The notes beneath the pieces are model-generated. The model did not search any database. It saw only the letters and a list, made by a program, of their open reading frames with translations, and was not told the DNA's origin. The position numbers and the translations under genes are program-made. Below, piece after piece: positions 15,462 through 23,311 of a stretch of 23,821 nt of DNA; the first letter of the stretch is position 1; each line of letters opens with the position of its first letter. The DNA lies in IMG/VR virus record IMGVR_UViG_3300045115_000060, positions 1 through 23,821 of that record. One strand, 5' to 3'. Origin of the DNA: a virus.

Positions 15462-15818
15462 TCAGCTCCACTTATTGATATCCGGCTGCAACTTACCCGG
15501 TGCGCCATACGCAAGCGTGACGCGGGTGCGGCCATCTTCATCAGCCCCGACGTGCGTCACACGATAAGCCGTGCCGTTGATCTCAACGCCGTGATGCTTC
15601 TCAATCCCCGCGATATCGGCGGTCATCGCGCTGAATGCCGGAGAGCGATCCTGAATTTGCCCCCCGCCGGGCACATCAACCGCGGCATCAGGCGTCTCGA
15701 AAATCACGGTAACAGGACGCAACTCAGCGTCGATAGACAGGACGGCAGGCACCTCTTCGGCAAATGCCCGGGAAATCCGGGCATCCGCTTTTAACAGGCG
15801 TTGACGAAAGCGGTTCAT
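15462..15818 (-). CDS. head-tail joining protein, lambda FII-like
   Basis: A protein of 118 residues resembling the FII attachment family. A short helical N-terminus (NRFRQRLLKADARISRAF) leads to a beta-barrel-like body (TVIFETPDAAVDVPGGGQIQ, then GVEINGTAYRVTHVGADEDGRT). In lambda, FII sits at the head neck and receives the tail. The ATG shares a base with the stop of the cement protein gene (TGATG at 15816-15820). Its position after the capsid and cement genes supports the call. Confidence 0.65.
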   Translation of the reverse strand: MNRFRQRLLKADARISRAFAEEVPAVLSIDAELRPVTVIFETPDAAVDVPGGGQIQDRSPAFSAMTADIAGIEKHHGVEINGTAYRVTHVGADEDGRTRVTLAYGAPGKLQPDINKWS

Positions 15819-16153
15819 CAGTAGCCAAGCCGGACCGGAACAGTTCCGACATCAGCCGCCGAGTCTGCCCAGGCCGTGCCCGCCAGAGGGTTCGGTGCTG
15901 CCGCCTCCCCCGCTTCTGCTGTCAGCTTACCGTCAGCCAGATACAGCTTCTGGCCGAGAGTGACCGCTTCCGCTGCCTTTGGCAGAACGAACACGCCCGT
16001 GGTGTGCAGCACGCCCCACAGCCCTGCCGGGATGTCATCGTGAGCGACGCCAACCAGCGCCCCTGAAAGCACGGCGTCACCCGAATGAATATCGGTTGCA
16101 CCGGTATTCTGAAAATCAAGGGTGCTGCCGTCCTGCTGATAATTTTTCGCCAT
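15818..16153 (-). CDS. DUF2190 family capsid cement/decoration protein
   Basis: A protein of 111 residues from the ATG at 16153, which has GGAGAG 5-6 bases before it. The pattern MAKNYQQDGSTLDFQNTGA, then SGDAVLSGALVGVAHDDI and GLWGVLHTTGVFVLPKA, is characteristic of DUF2190 proteins. These are small beta-rich products found right after the capsid gene in many phages and thought to stabilise the shell, like lambda gpD. Two terminator-like hairpins separate it from the capsid gene. Ten earlier codons of the same frame run through one of these hairpins and are unlikely to be translated. Confidence 0.85.
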   Translation of the reverse strand: MAKNYQQDGSTLDFQNTGATDIHSGDAVLSGALVGVAHDDIPAGLWGVLHTTGVFVLPKAAEAVTLGQKLYLADGKLTAEAGEAAAPNPLAGTAWADSAADVGTVPVRLGY

Positions 16154-16167
16154 TTTTCTCTCCAGAC

Positions 16168-16193
16168 AAAAAAGGAGCAGCACGCGCCGCTCC
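16168..16193 (-). terminator. second of two tandem terminators after the capsid gene
   Basis: GGAGC-a-GC, loop ACGC, GC-c-GCTCC forms a 7-bp stem with one mismatch (16174-16193), followed on the minus strand by six T. It lies just before the ribosome site of the cement gene. Confidence 0.7.
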
Positions 16194-16198
16194 GTAAT

Positions 16199-16219
16199 AA
16201 AAAACCGTCAGATGACGGT
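16199..16219 (-). terminator. first of two tandem terminators after the capsid gene
   Basis: ACCGTC and GACGGT form a 6-bp stem with a 4-base loop (16204-16219), followed on the minus strand by about six T. It begins 3 bases after the capsid stop codon. Confidence 0.8.
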
Positions 16220-16221
16220 CG

Positions 16222-18342
16222 TTATTTTTTGGTGACTTTAACCATGCCGCGCCAGTCAAGCGGTGCCACACCTGCATCGATACGCACCTTGAACGCAGCA
16301 CCGTCAACGGTGAAGCCCTGTTGCTGCTCCAGATACGGGGTGTCGATGCCGTCGAGATAGGCCACTTCGATAGTGTCGCGTCCCTGTGCAGCGGTCAGGT
16401 AGTAATCCGTCGGGCTGCTGTCGTCCAGGCGGGCCTCAGAAGCCACCGTCACAAAGTTCTGGATCGGGTTCACGATACCGCTGTTCGCATCTGCGCCTGG
16501 TACGCTTGCAGACTTGATCAGCTGGTTAGCCCGGGACTCGATAGCCACTGGCGTCAGCATGTAGGCCGGGCGAATATTCAGACGGCGATCGCCCGATTTT
16601 TGCAGCAGCATCGCCTTACGCGCCGTATCCAGGCCTTCGATACTCAGTTCGGCGGAGACCAGGTTGCCGTGGTCAGCGTGGAACAGCGGCTTACCGTCCG
16701 ACATTTTCGGGTTGCTGGTCAAAACAGCCCATACCAGATCGCCCACGGTGGCACGCGCAGCAAGCCCCATTGCCTGCGGGATACGGGTCAGCATGTCCAG
16801 GTCATCGTTGATGATGGTATGGCGGTCAATGCTGAAAAGTTCGCCGTAGGTCGCCAGGGCAATTGGCTCACCGCGATCCTTGATGGTGACATATTTATAT
16901 TCCGCCCCGGCGCGGACCTTGCGAAGCGATGCCAGTGATTCCAGGCCGACGCGGTGCGCGGTTTTGAAATCGGTCAGCGTGCCCTTGCGGGTCCACTGTT
17001 CGAACGACTCTGTAGCCTCATCCCAGCCCATCAGCGCCGCCTTGTGCGCCACATCCATCAGGATATTGCCGAAATCGCTGCTGCTGTGGGTGAACGCCAG
17101 CCCGACCATCGCCTGTGCCGTGCCAGCGCCGGAGATACCGATGCCGCGATCGACCAGGGAGGCGCGCGCCAGTTCGCGCAGGGTGTAACCGTTGTAAGCG
17201 TTATCCTTCTCGGCCTGCGCATAGCCCGCGCGGGTCATTACCGCAGAGCGAATGGAATCACCGACCAGATTGCCGTTACCGGCATAAAGGTGAATGGCCC
17301 CCGGACCGGCGCTCGGGGTGGTACCCGCCGCTAGCGCCTGCAGCAGTTTGTCGCGGGCCTTTTCGGCGTTGCAGGTGAAGTCGGCAAGACATTCCGCCTT
17401 CAGCGTCGCGAAAGCCGGGAACGCCTCAAACACGGCTGAGACGGAATTCACGCGCTCCGCGTTCGCCGTCTGCATCTGCTGCTGCAGCTGCTGGGCCAGC
17501 GCGGTGATATCGATGTTTGTCATCTGCGGCGCGGGCTGTTGTGGTGCTGGCGGGTTAAGGTTTGCCTGTACCGGCGAGGGCTGCTGTACCGGCGCAGGTT
17601 GCTGTGGCTGATTCACAGGGGCTTCGGCACGCGGCGCAAAAAGGGATTTAATCTGTTCTGGCATGTTCTGGTAATCCTTCAGTTTATTTTCATTCACACA
17701 GGCCGCGGCCTGCAGTTCAGGTTCAAGCGTGTCGGCGAAACCTTTTTCCACCGCCTCGGCACCGTTAAGCCAGGTCTCCGCTTTCAGCATCGCTTCCAGC
17801 TCTTCCTGCCCCAGTCCGGTTTTGTTCATGTAAGCGCTGAGCATCAGGGCTTCGTTACGATCAAGCCAGGCGGCGTAATCGCGCATGTCGTCAGAATCCC
17901 CGGCGATACCGCCCCACGGTTTGTGGACCATAATCCAGGCGTTTTCCGGCATGTGCACCGTGGCGCCGGGCAGGCAGACAATCATCGAGGCCATGCTGGC
18001 CGCCACGCCGTCCACCCAGATATCTACCTTCGCTTTCAGCCGCGACAGGGTGTTGTAGATGGCAAAACCCTGCATGACATCGCCGCCGGGGCTGTGGATA
18101 TGCAAATCCACCGCGCTGGCCTCAAACACCCCCGCCTCTTTACAGTCGGCGACGAACTGCTGGGCAGTGATACCCCAGCCGCCGATCACGTCATAAAGGA
18201 AAATTTCGACCCGTCCGGCATCCAGCGCGCGGATTTCGTACCAGCACTGGCCGTTTGCCGCATCGACACCCGCCAGGCTGGCGCTGGGGTTAATCATCAT
18301 CGTCCGGCTCACGCCGTTTATCGTCTGGTTTTGCCGTTGCAT
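16222..18342 (-). CDS. ClpP-type prohead protease fused to major capsid protein
   Basis: A fusion of 706 residues. Residues 35-205 are a ClpP-like serine protease: HSPGGDV (83-89), the nucleophile Ser116 in GVAASMAS, His140 in IMVHKP, and a WLNGAEAVEKGFAD end. A Pro/Gln-rich linker lies at about 231-263. The C-terminal 370 residues are a capsid domain of the Mu gpT/HK97-like type (YTLRELARASLVDRGI, LFHADHGNLVSAELS, RPAYMLTP). The protease probably trims and releases the capsid part during prohead maturation. The start at 18342 was chosen for AAAGGAG 9 bases upstream; it overlaps the portal gene by 53 bases. The frame is open 65 codons further, but only within the portal. An in-frame ATG at 18363 is less well placed. 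Confidence 0.9.
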   Translation of the reverse strand: MQRQNQTINGVSRTMMINPSASLAGVDAANGQCWYEIRALDAGRVEIFLYDVIGGWGITAQQFVADCKEAGVFEASAVDLHIHSPGGDVMQGFAIYNTLSRLKAKVDIWVDGVAASMASMIVCLPGATVHMPENAWIMVHKPWGGIAGDSDDMRDYAAWLDRNEALMLSAYMNKTGLGQEELEAMLKAETWLNGAEAVEKGFADTLEPELQAAACVNENKLKDYQNMPEQIKSLFAPRAEAPVNQPQQPAPVQQPSPVQANLNPPAPQQPAPQMTNIDITALAQQLQQQMQTANAERVNSVSAVFEAFPAFATLKAECLADFTCNAEKARDKLLQALAAGTTPSAGPGAIHLYAGNGNLVGDSIRSAVMTRAGYAQAEKDNAYNGYTLRELARASLVDRGIGISGAGTAQAMVGLAFTHSSSDFGNILMDVAHKAALMGWDEATESFEQWTRKGTLTDFKTAHRVGLESLASLRKVRAGAEYKYVTIKDRGEPIALATYGELFSIDRHTIINDDLDMLTRIPQAMGLAARATVGDLVWAVLTSNPKMSDGKPLFHADHGNLVSAELSIEGLDTARKAMLLQKSGDRRLNIRPAYMLTPVAIESRANQLIKSASVPGADANSGIVNPIQNFVTVASEARLDDSSPTDYYLTAAQGRDTIEVAYLDGIDTPYLEQQQGFTVDGAAFKVRIDAGVAPLDWRGMVKVTKK

Positions 18343-19810
18343 CTGGCATCGCTCCTTTGTCATTGGCGGCGTCGGAATCAAACACCAGCCCGTGTTGACG
18401 GTTAAATTCAGTTTCACGCAGTCGCTGGCGCTTAACCTCCTGAGGATTTTTCCCCCTGGCCCGCGCCCATTCCGCTTCAGTACCGGCACCGCCACGCACA
18501 ATGGCTTTCCAGGCGTTCGCCTCCTTGCCCGGATCAATCCACGGCATCACCGGCCCGAGATAAAGCGCGTTATAGAGAGAATTCGGATCCACATCCGGCG
18601 GGACTTCAACGCCGCTCAGCAACGCCATCGCCAGCCATGCACGGTAAACAGGCCGGCTGTGCTGGCCGACAAACCACTGTTGCAGGACGTTGTACCCTTC
18701 GAAGCTCTCCACCAGCTCCTGACGCTGGGAGCTGTAGGTACCGTTATAGTCCCGGGCAATGCTGGAATAGCTGCCGCGCGTACCGGCGGCCACAGCTCGC
18801 ATCTGCCCGTTCCGGAATTCGTAGAGATGAACATTCGGGCGGTTTGACTCCACCATGCCCAGGTCTTCGCCGGGCCGGAGTTCGTCGTAAATCATGCCCG
18901 GCGCGATATCGTAGTGACGCTGACCACCGGGCGCTGAAAACTCACTTTCATCGCCAAGGGACTGCGCATCGCCACGCTTGATATAGAACCCAAGCGCAGC
19001 GGCAATACGGGCGGCCACGCGCTCGCTCTCTTCATAATCCTTAATGTCTGACAGACGGGTAATGACCCCGTGGATCAGGCTGATACCCCGCAACTGGTGC
19101 AGTCGCTTGCGTTGCGCCAGGTGAAGCATGTTGTCAGCTGAGACGGTTTTGAGTTCGGCGCTGAACCGCGTCATGTTCGCCGGGTGGTATTTGTAAACCC
19201 GGTACCCGACAGGGCGGCCCCAGTCGTTCACGATGATGCCCTGGCGAACCTGCTGGCCGGCGGTGCTGTTCAGGTTGAACGGCACAAAATCCGCCTCCAG
19301 CATTTCCAGAGAAAACGGTACCGACGTGGCATGCTGCAGACCCGGCACATTCCCCCTTACCAGCTGCGTGAAGACTTCCCCGTCGCGCAGCGCAGAACGC
19401 AACAGCAGACGTTCAGCCTCCGGGCGGGTAAACATGCCGGTGACCTCAGGACGCACAGACCATTCAGCCCAAAGCGACGAGAGCTGCCCGGCGAAATCGG
19501 AATGGAGGTTTCCCTCCAGATCGAGGGGCTGGGGCTCAACATGGATACCGTGGGCACCGATAACCCGGTCTTCCATTTTGTCGAATAGGCCGATCACCAG
19601 GTCGTGGTTTTCATCAAGCCACCGGGCCTGCTCCCGCAGGGACTGACCCGCTGCAAATACTGAGGTGTCCGCTGACTGGCTTTGTTTTTTCGCTTTGTGC
19701 AGGCGGGACGCGCTTGCCGCTTCATACGCATTGAGCCGGAGACGATCCCGCGCGCGTGCCGCCGCCCACCCTGGCGCCAGCGCACCCAGTGTTTTTTCAA
19801 GAATGCCCAT
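18290..19810 (-). CDS. portal protein, lambda gpB family
   Basis: A portal of 506 residues, the normal length for this family. Conserved stretches are NAYEAASASRLHKA (27-40), QARWLDENHDLVIGLFDKME, RSALRDGEVFTQLVRG, FVPFNLN and the MRAVAAGTRGSYSSIARDYNGTYSS block, which is typical of lambda gpB. The C-terminus ends in an acidic tail (PDDKRREPDDDD). Twelve copies form the ring through which DNA enters and leaves. The ATG lies 8 bases after the W-like gene stop, with AAGG overlapping that stop. Its end overlaps the start of the protease-capsid gene. Confidence 0.95.
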   Translation of the reverse strand: MGILEKTLGALAPGWAAARARDRLRLNAYEAASASRLHKAKKQSQSADTSVFAAGQSLREQARWLDENHDLVIGLFDKMEDRVIGAHGIHVEPQPLDLEGNLHSDFAGQLSSLWAEWSVRPEVTGMFTRPEAERLLLRSALRDGEVFTQLVRGNVPGLQHATSVPFSLEMLEADFVPFNLNSTAGQQVRQGIIVNDWGRPVGYRVYKYHPANMTRFSAELKTVSADNMLHLAQRKRLHQLRGISLIHGVITRLSDIKDYEESERVAARIAAALGFYIKRGDAQSLGDESEFSAPGGQRHYDIAPGMIYDELRPGEDLGMVESNRPNVHLYEFRNGQMRAVAAGTRGSYSSIARDYNGTYSSQRQELVESFEGYNVLQQWFVGQHSRPVYRAWLAMALLSGVEVPPDVDPNSLYNALYLGPVMPWIDPGKEANAWKAIVRGGAGTEAEWARARGKNPQEVKRQRLRETEFNRQHGLVFDSDAANDKGAMPDATAKPDDKRREPDDDD

Positions 19811-19818
19811 AGAACGCC

Positions 19819-20034
19819 TTACAGAAAGTTAGCGAGTTTGTACGAACCGCCGCGGCAGTTGACCGCCCGCCAGCGTCGCTCCCAGTAATCAAGCTCTTCG
19901 CGAAGTGCTTTTGGATCATGGTTGGTAATGGCCCGACCGTTCACGCCGGTGAAAGAAATACTCTTTCCGTCCAGTGAATCCTGGTAGGCCTGGCGCACCA
20001 TCAGCAATGTTTTCCAGATATCGTCTTTCGTCAC
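19819..20034 (-). CDS. head-tail joining protein, lambda gpW-like
   Basis: A small protein of 71 residues between terminase and portal genes, the place of lambda W. The pattern helix (TLLMVRQAYQDSLDGK), two short strands (SISFTGVNGRAITNH) and a second helix (ALREELDYWERRWRAV) follows the gpW fold. In lambda, gpW plugs the portal after packaging. The start is GTG overlapping the terminase stop (GTGA), with GGGAGG about 8 bases upstream; no ATG is available at this position. Confidence 0.85.
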   Translation of the reverse strand: MTKDDIWKTLLMVRQAYQDSLDGKSISFTGVNGRAITNHDPKALREELDYWERRWRAVNCRGGSYKLANFL

Positions 20035-22148
20035 AACCAGCCTCCCTTACCGGAAGAGCCCAGCCAGCTGCCGGAGAGAGCGGTGTCCTTTTCAGGTTCA
20101 GCCTGGACAGGCGACTGAACAGGTTTTGTTTTTTTCACAGTTATCTCCCGGGGGCGTTCCCCTTCATGAATATTTGGGTTGAGATCCTGCGGCTCAGCCC
20201 ATGCAGGAGGTTTTTCCCAGTCGCGAATTTTTTCGTAGCCGCGCAGAACCGCGACGGCGTGGGCATAGCAGAACAGGTCAAAGGCTTCGTTGGCGCCCTT
20301 GCCTGGCTTACGCCATTTGCCATCCACGCCGCGCTCTTCGTAGGTCAGTTCCTCGTAGAACCACTCCCCCAGCCAGTCGGGAAAATGGATATAGCCTGCT
20401 CCGGGAGTCTCACGATCAAGGTTATTGCTGAGCTGATCCTTGAGCAGGTCGGTCTGCAGCAGATACACCGGCACCTCACCGCGCGCATCGGCGCGACGGT
20501 CGCTGCGTTCGGTATTATTTGGATGGGTTTTAGTGATGATTTTCTGGCGCTTTGTGCTGTCGCCCTTGACCAGGTAAACACGTTTACCCAGGCCATCGCG
20601 GCGGCAAAGTCGCCAGAATTTATAGGCGTTGTCGGTTACGCCCTCTTCACCGCCGCTGTCGACGGCCATGGCCAACACCGGCATACGGCGCGTCGGGTCA
20701 GACTGAAGTGCATACGTTTTTTCCAGCACATCAGAAACCAGCAGCTGCCAGTCCTCCGGATACGCGCCGGGATGGATCGGCTCCGCCTCACCATGCTCAT
20801 TGCAGCGCAGAGACTGACGGATGTTGTAGCGGTCCACCAGCCAGCGCTCACCGTTTTCGCCATATCCGATAATCTGCACGACGAAACGGCGTTTTTTTCC
20901 GCCCTGGACGTCAACGGCCGCCAGCAGGAAACGCACCTTAGGCGGGACCAGGCGTTTACCGTAATCCTCCGCACGCAGCATCAGCGCATCGGCGCGTCGC
21001 TGTTCGCTGGCCGATCGCGGCAGATACGGTAGCCCCCAGTCGGTGTTGATCACCGCCTTGAGGGTTTCTTCGCTGCCGGTGGCCTCATACTCCTGCTCAG
21101 CTGTCAGCAGCTTGTACACCAGCTGCGCCCAGGTCTGATACGCGGCTGCGGGTCCTTCCATCCAGAACGAGGCAATGCGCGAACGGCGTGGCTCACCGGA
21201 AATATTGCCGTCACGGTCAATAGTCTGACCTTCACGCAACCAGACGCCCACCCCGTTAAGCTCGCGCTTTTTATCTGCAGAGATAACGCTGCTGCAGTGC
21301 GGGCAAAGCAGATGAGCCGACTCACTGGCTTTTACCGGATCCGGTTCATCGCGATAGCCGGTCATCGCCACCATCGCGGGCTGGAAATACTCACCACAGT
21401 GCGGGCACGGCCAGTACCACCGACGGCGATCACCACGGTTGTACAGGGAAAGCGCACCTGTCGTTGGTGGCGCTTCATGCGGAGACTTTCGGCGCCATTT
21501 GCTGTCGCGAATGTCCCGGCCTGGCGAACACTCCACCAGGGTCATCCCGGCGGACATAAACGTCGTGGTTCGCTTGGAAGCCAGGGTAAAACCGTCACCC
21601 TCGCCATCAATGTCCTCAGGGAAGCGGTCATAATCCGTGAGCGCCACACATTTGAAATCTGACGAGGACATAATGTTGATGGAAGGCCAGCCAATCTTGA
21701 GGTAGTTCCCCGCCAGAAAAGTACGATCATGCACGTTGTTATCGTTTCGCAACGGGCTCAGGCGTTTCGCCACTTCAGGACTGACTCGGAAGGTTCGGGC
21801 CAGTCGCTTTTTTGAATGCTCGCGGGCTTTCTCTTCGGTCATCTGAACGACGAGCATATCGGACGGGTCGCAGACAATGTTGTATACAACCCAGCCATCC
21901 ACCAGACCGATCGTTTTCCCCGTTCGTGCCGGACCAACAAACACCACCGCATCGTATTCACGCATAGCGAGGCAGTTCATCGGCTCGATCACATAGGGAG
22001 CGACAGCAGGGTCCCACGGTACCGAGTTACCGGCTCCCATAGGTACGCGCATAAATTTTTGAACCGCCTCAGCCACAGGCATACGGCGCGGGGCTTTGAG
22101 AATGGCGGAAGCGTTACGCCTGACTTCCGCTGCCGTGGCCTGTCGCAT
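20031..22148 (-). CDS. terminase large subunit, lambda GpA family
   Basis: A protein of 705 residues. The ATPase P-loop is VGPARTGKT (71-79). A putative acidic Walker B region is VALTDYDRFPED, which resembles GpA. A zinc-binding pair CPHC...CPHC lies near 250-285. The C-terminal nuclease half carries FLLAAVDVQGGKKRR and AVDSGGEEG, with aspartates suitable for metal binding. The enzyme cuts concatemers at cos and pumps DNA into the prohead. The ATG lies 3 bases after the small subunit stop, and the last codons of that gene (GAAGAGGAG) supply the ribosome site. Confidence 0.95.
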   Translation of the reverse strand: MRQATAAEVRRNASAILKAPRRMPVAEAVQKFMRVPMGAGNSVPWDPAVAPYVIEPMNCLAMREYDAVVFVGPARTGKTIGLVDGWVVYNIVCDPSDMLVVQMTEEKAREHSKKRLARTFRVSPEVAKRLSPLRNDNNVHDRTFLAGNYLKIGWPSINIMSSSDFKCVALTDYDRFPEDIDGEGDGFTLASKRTTTFMSAGMTLVECSPGRDIRDSKWRRKSPHEAPPTTGALSLYNRGDRRRWYWPCPHCGEYFQPAMVAMTGYRDEPDPVKASESAHLLCPHCSSVISADKKRELNGVGVWLREGQTIDRDGNISGEPRRSRIASFWMEGPAAAYQTWAQLVYKLLTAEQEYEATGSEETLKAVINTDWGLPYLPRSASEQRRADALMLRAEDYGKRLVPPKVRFLLAAVDVQGGKKRRFVVQIIGYGENGERWLVDRYNIRQSLRCNEHGEAEPIHPGAYPEDWQLLVSDVLEKTYALQSDPTRRMPVLAMAVDSGGEEGVTDNAYKFWRLCRRDGLGKRVYLVKGDSTKRQKIITKTHPNNTERSDRRADARGEVPVYLLQTDLLKDQLSNNLDRETPGAGYIHFPDWLGEWFYEELTYEERGVDGKWRKPGKGANEAFDLFCYAHAVAVLRGYEKIRDWEKPPAWAEPQDLNPNIHEGERPREITVKKTKPVQSPVQAEPEKDTALSGSWLGSSGKGGWL

Positions 22149-22151
22149 GAT

Positions 22152-22655
22152 TTACTCCTCTTCTGGCATATCCTCCTGTTCCGGTGAGTCGGCCTGCTCA
22201 ACTTTGAGGGCTATCTGGTCGCGCAGATCGTCAATAACCTGCTGCACCCTGACAACTGCGGAAGGGGTCATAGCGCAGTCTCGTTCAAGAATGTCGGGTA
22301 ACGTCTCCAGCACCTGAACCATTGCTTTTGCCATGGAGGAAAATTCTCTGGTGACTTCTGACGCCGGGATCAGCTCCCCAGTTTCCTGCTGAAACTTGAG
22401 CCTTTCACGCTCCGACTGAAACCAGGCTTTACGATCGGGGGGAAGCATTTTGTCGACGTCCACCAGCTCCGACGGTGTGGTACTCGTCAACAACTCCCTG
22501 AGGATATCGGTGATGGCATAAAGCTTAAGTTTCGGATTGCTGCCCGGTGCAGGCTGAACATTCGCAAGCTTGCTAGCGACCGTCTGGCGGTGCAGATCGG
22601 TAATGGCTGCCAACTGCGTGATATTCAGCCGGAAATTTTTCAGTTCGTTATCCAT
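22152..22655 (-). CDS. terminase small subunit (DUF1441 type)
   Basis: A protein of 167 residues from the ATG at 22655. Residues 8-35 (LNITQLAAITDLHRQTVASK) form a winged helix-turn-helix-like DNA-binding domain, followed by NVQPAPGSNPKLKLYAITDIL, a pattern I associate with DUF1441. The remainder is helical and acidic and should contact the large subunit. By position it corresponds to lambda Nu1, which recognises cosB. The frame also allows a TTG start four codons upstream (22667); no ribosome site is clear for either. The putative cos and IHF site lie directly upstream. Confidence 0.88.
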   Translation of the reverse strand: MDNELKNFRLNITQLAAITDLHRQTVASKLANVQPAPGSNPKLKLYAITDILRELLTSTTPSELVDVDKMLPPDRKAWFQSERERLKFQQETGELIPASEVTREFSSMAKAMVQVLETLPDILERDCAMTPSAVVRVQQVIDDLRDQIALKVEQADSPEQEDMPEEE

Positions 22656-22709
22656 GATGGTGAACAAAAAATAGTCATTTCGACATCCTGCAAATGCTCA
22701 GGACTGAAA

Positions 22710-22722
22710 TATCAATAGGTTA
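22710..22722. promoter_or_regulatory. IHF binding site in the putative cosB
   Basis: TATCAATAGGTTA matches the IHF consensus WATCAANNNNTTR at every position. It lies between the small terminase gene and the putative cosN. In lambda, an IHF site bends cosB to help terminase assembly. The sequence match is direct; binding is inferred. Confidence 0.7.
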
Positions 22723-22755
22723 AACGGATGATGATGAAACCCATAAAATGCAAAA

Positions 22756-22792
22756 AACTAGCGGTTTTCCGCGTGTCCGCGCCCCCTCGGTG
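22756..22792 (-). other. putative cos site (cosN region)
   Basis: Read on the minus strand this is a GC-rich block beginning GAGGGGGCGCGGACACGCGG and continuing AAAACCGCTAG. It resembles the lambda left end (GGGCGGCGACCTCGCGGG, then TTTTCGCTA) in composition, order and the small GCGG-N4-CCGC element. It lies about 110 bases before the small terminase gene, in the orientation and place of lambda cos, and is the only such GC-rich island in an AT-rich non-coding stretch. Exact cut positions are not deduced. Confidence 0.6.
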
Positions 22793-22905
22793 TTCAGAAT
22801 CGCCAGGAGTACCTTTTATAAATGATAATATTCAGAATTTAATGGTTGGGCATGTTCCGCAAAAAAGCCTTGCGTAAGCGAAAAAAACGATTTACTGGTC
22901 GGATA

Positions 22906-22932
22906 TGTTTAATTTTGTGTTCTGTGTAAAGA
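22906..22932 (+). promoter_or_regulatory. possible PhoP-type promoter of bor
   Basis: TGTTTA (22906-22911) is a perfect PhoP half-site. A weak second half (GTGTTC) follows at the expected 11-base period, and a -10-like GTAAAG lies at about 22926-22931. The E. coli borD gene is known to respond to PhoPQ, which prompted the search. The second half matches only about three of six positions. Confidence 0.3.
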
Positions 22933-22965
22933 TTTTGAAGATTTAAAACCACAACAAGGTCATTT

Positions 22966-23256
22966 ATGAAAAAGTTAATCTTGGTAGCACTGGTTGCTAC
23001 GGCTGTTTCTGGCTGCGCTCAACAATCGTTTTCAGTAAACAAAGGCATAACGACTACGCCACAGCAAGTTACGACACATCATTTCTTCGTTAGCGGGATT
23101 GGTCAATCCAAGCAAATTGATGCAGCTCAGGTTTGCGGTGGTGCTGATAAAGTTGTTCGTACTGAAGTTCAACAGACTTTTGTGAATGGGCTGCTAGGAT
23201 TTGTCACCTTCGGCATCTATACCCCTCGTGAAGCACGCGTCTATTGCGCGAAGTAA
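22966..23256 (+). CDS. bor: Bor lipoprotein (lambda Bor / Iss family)
   Basis: A protein of 96 residues, the family's length. A lipoprotein signal (MKKLILVALVATAVSGC) ends in a lipobox with Cys17 as the lipidated residue. The mature part carries the Bor signature THHFFVSGIGQ, AAQVCGGADKVV and QQTFVNGLLGFVTFGIYTP. Bor is expressed from the prophage, goes to the outer membrane and, in E. coli, raises serum (complement) resistance. The gene is read against the late genes and lies between the lysis side and cos, as in lambda. AAGG lies about 7 bases before the ATG. It is followed by its own terminator. It is an intact lysogenic-conversion gene. Confidence 0.96.
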   Translation: MKKLILVALVATAVSGCAQQSFSVNKGITTTPQQVTTHHFFVSGIGQSKQIDAAQVCGGADKVVRTEVQQTFVNGLLGFVTFGIYTPREARVYCAK

Positions 23257-23288
23257 TATTCCATAGCAATTGAAGCTGATAATCCTCT

Positions 23289-23311
23289 AGCCCTCTAACG
23301 GGGGCTTTTTT
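23289..23311 (+). terminator. terminator of bor
   Basis: AGCCC and GGGCT form the stem, extendable by a T-G and a C-G pair, followed by six T. It lies 33 bases after the bor stop codon. Confidence 0.85.

Noticed and set aside
17539-18405. 288-codon plus-strand frame opposite the protease-capsid gene
   Set aside because: Antisense shadow of a GC-rich gene; rich in His, Arg and Gly, no ribosome site, no recognisable domain.
18343-18537. 65-codon N-terminal extension of the protease-capsid gene
   Set aside because: Lies entirely within the portal gene; basic, Pro-rich and unlike ClpP proteases, and the ribosome site AAAGGAG supports the start at 18342.
19974-21032. 352-codon plus-strand frame opposite the terminase gene
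   Set aside because: Long only because the opposite strand is GC-rich coding DNA; no start signal and no family resemblance, while the terminase frame is certain.
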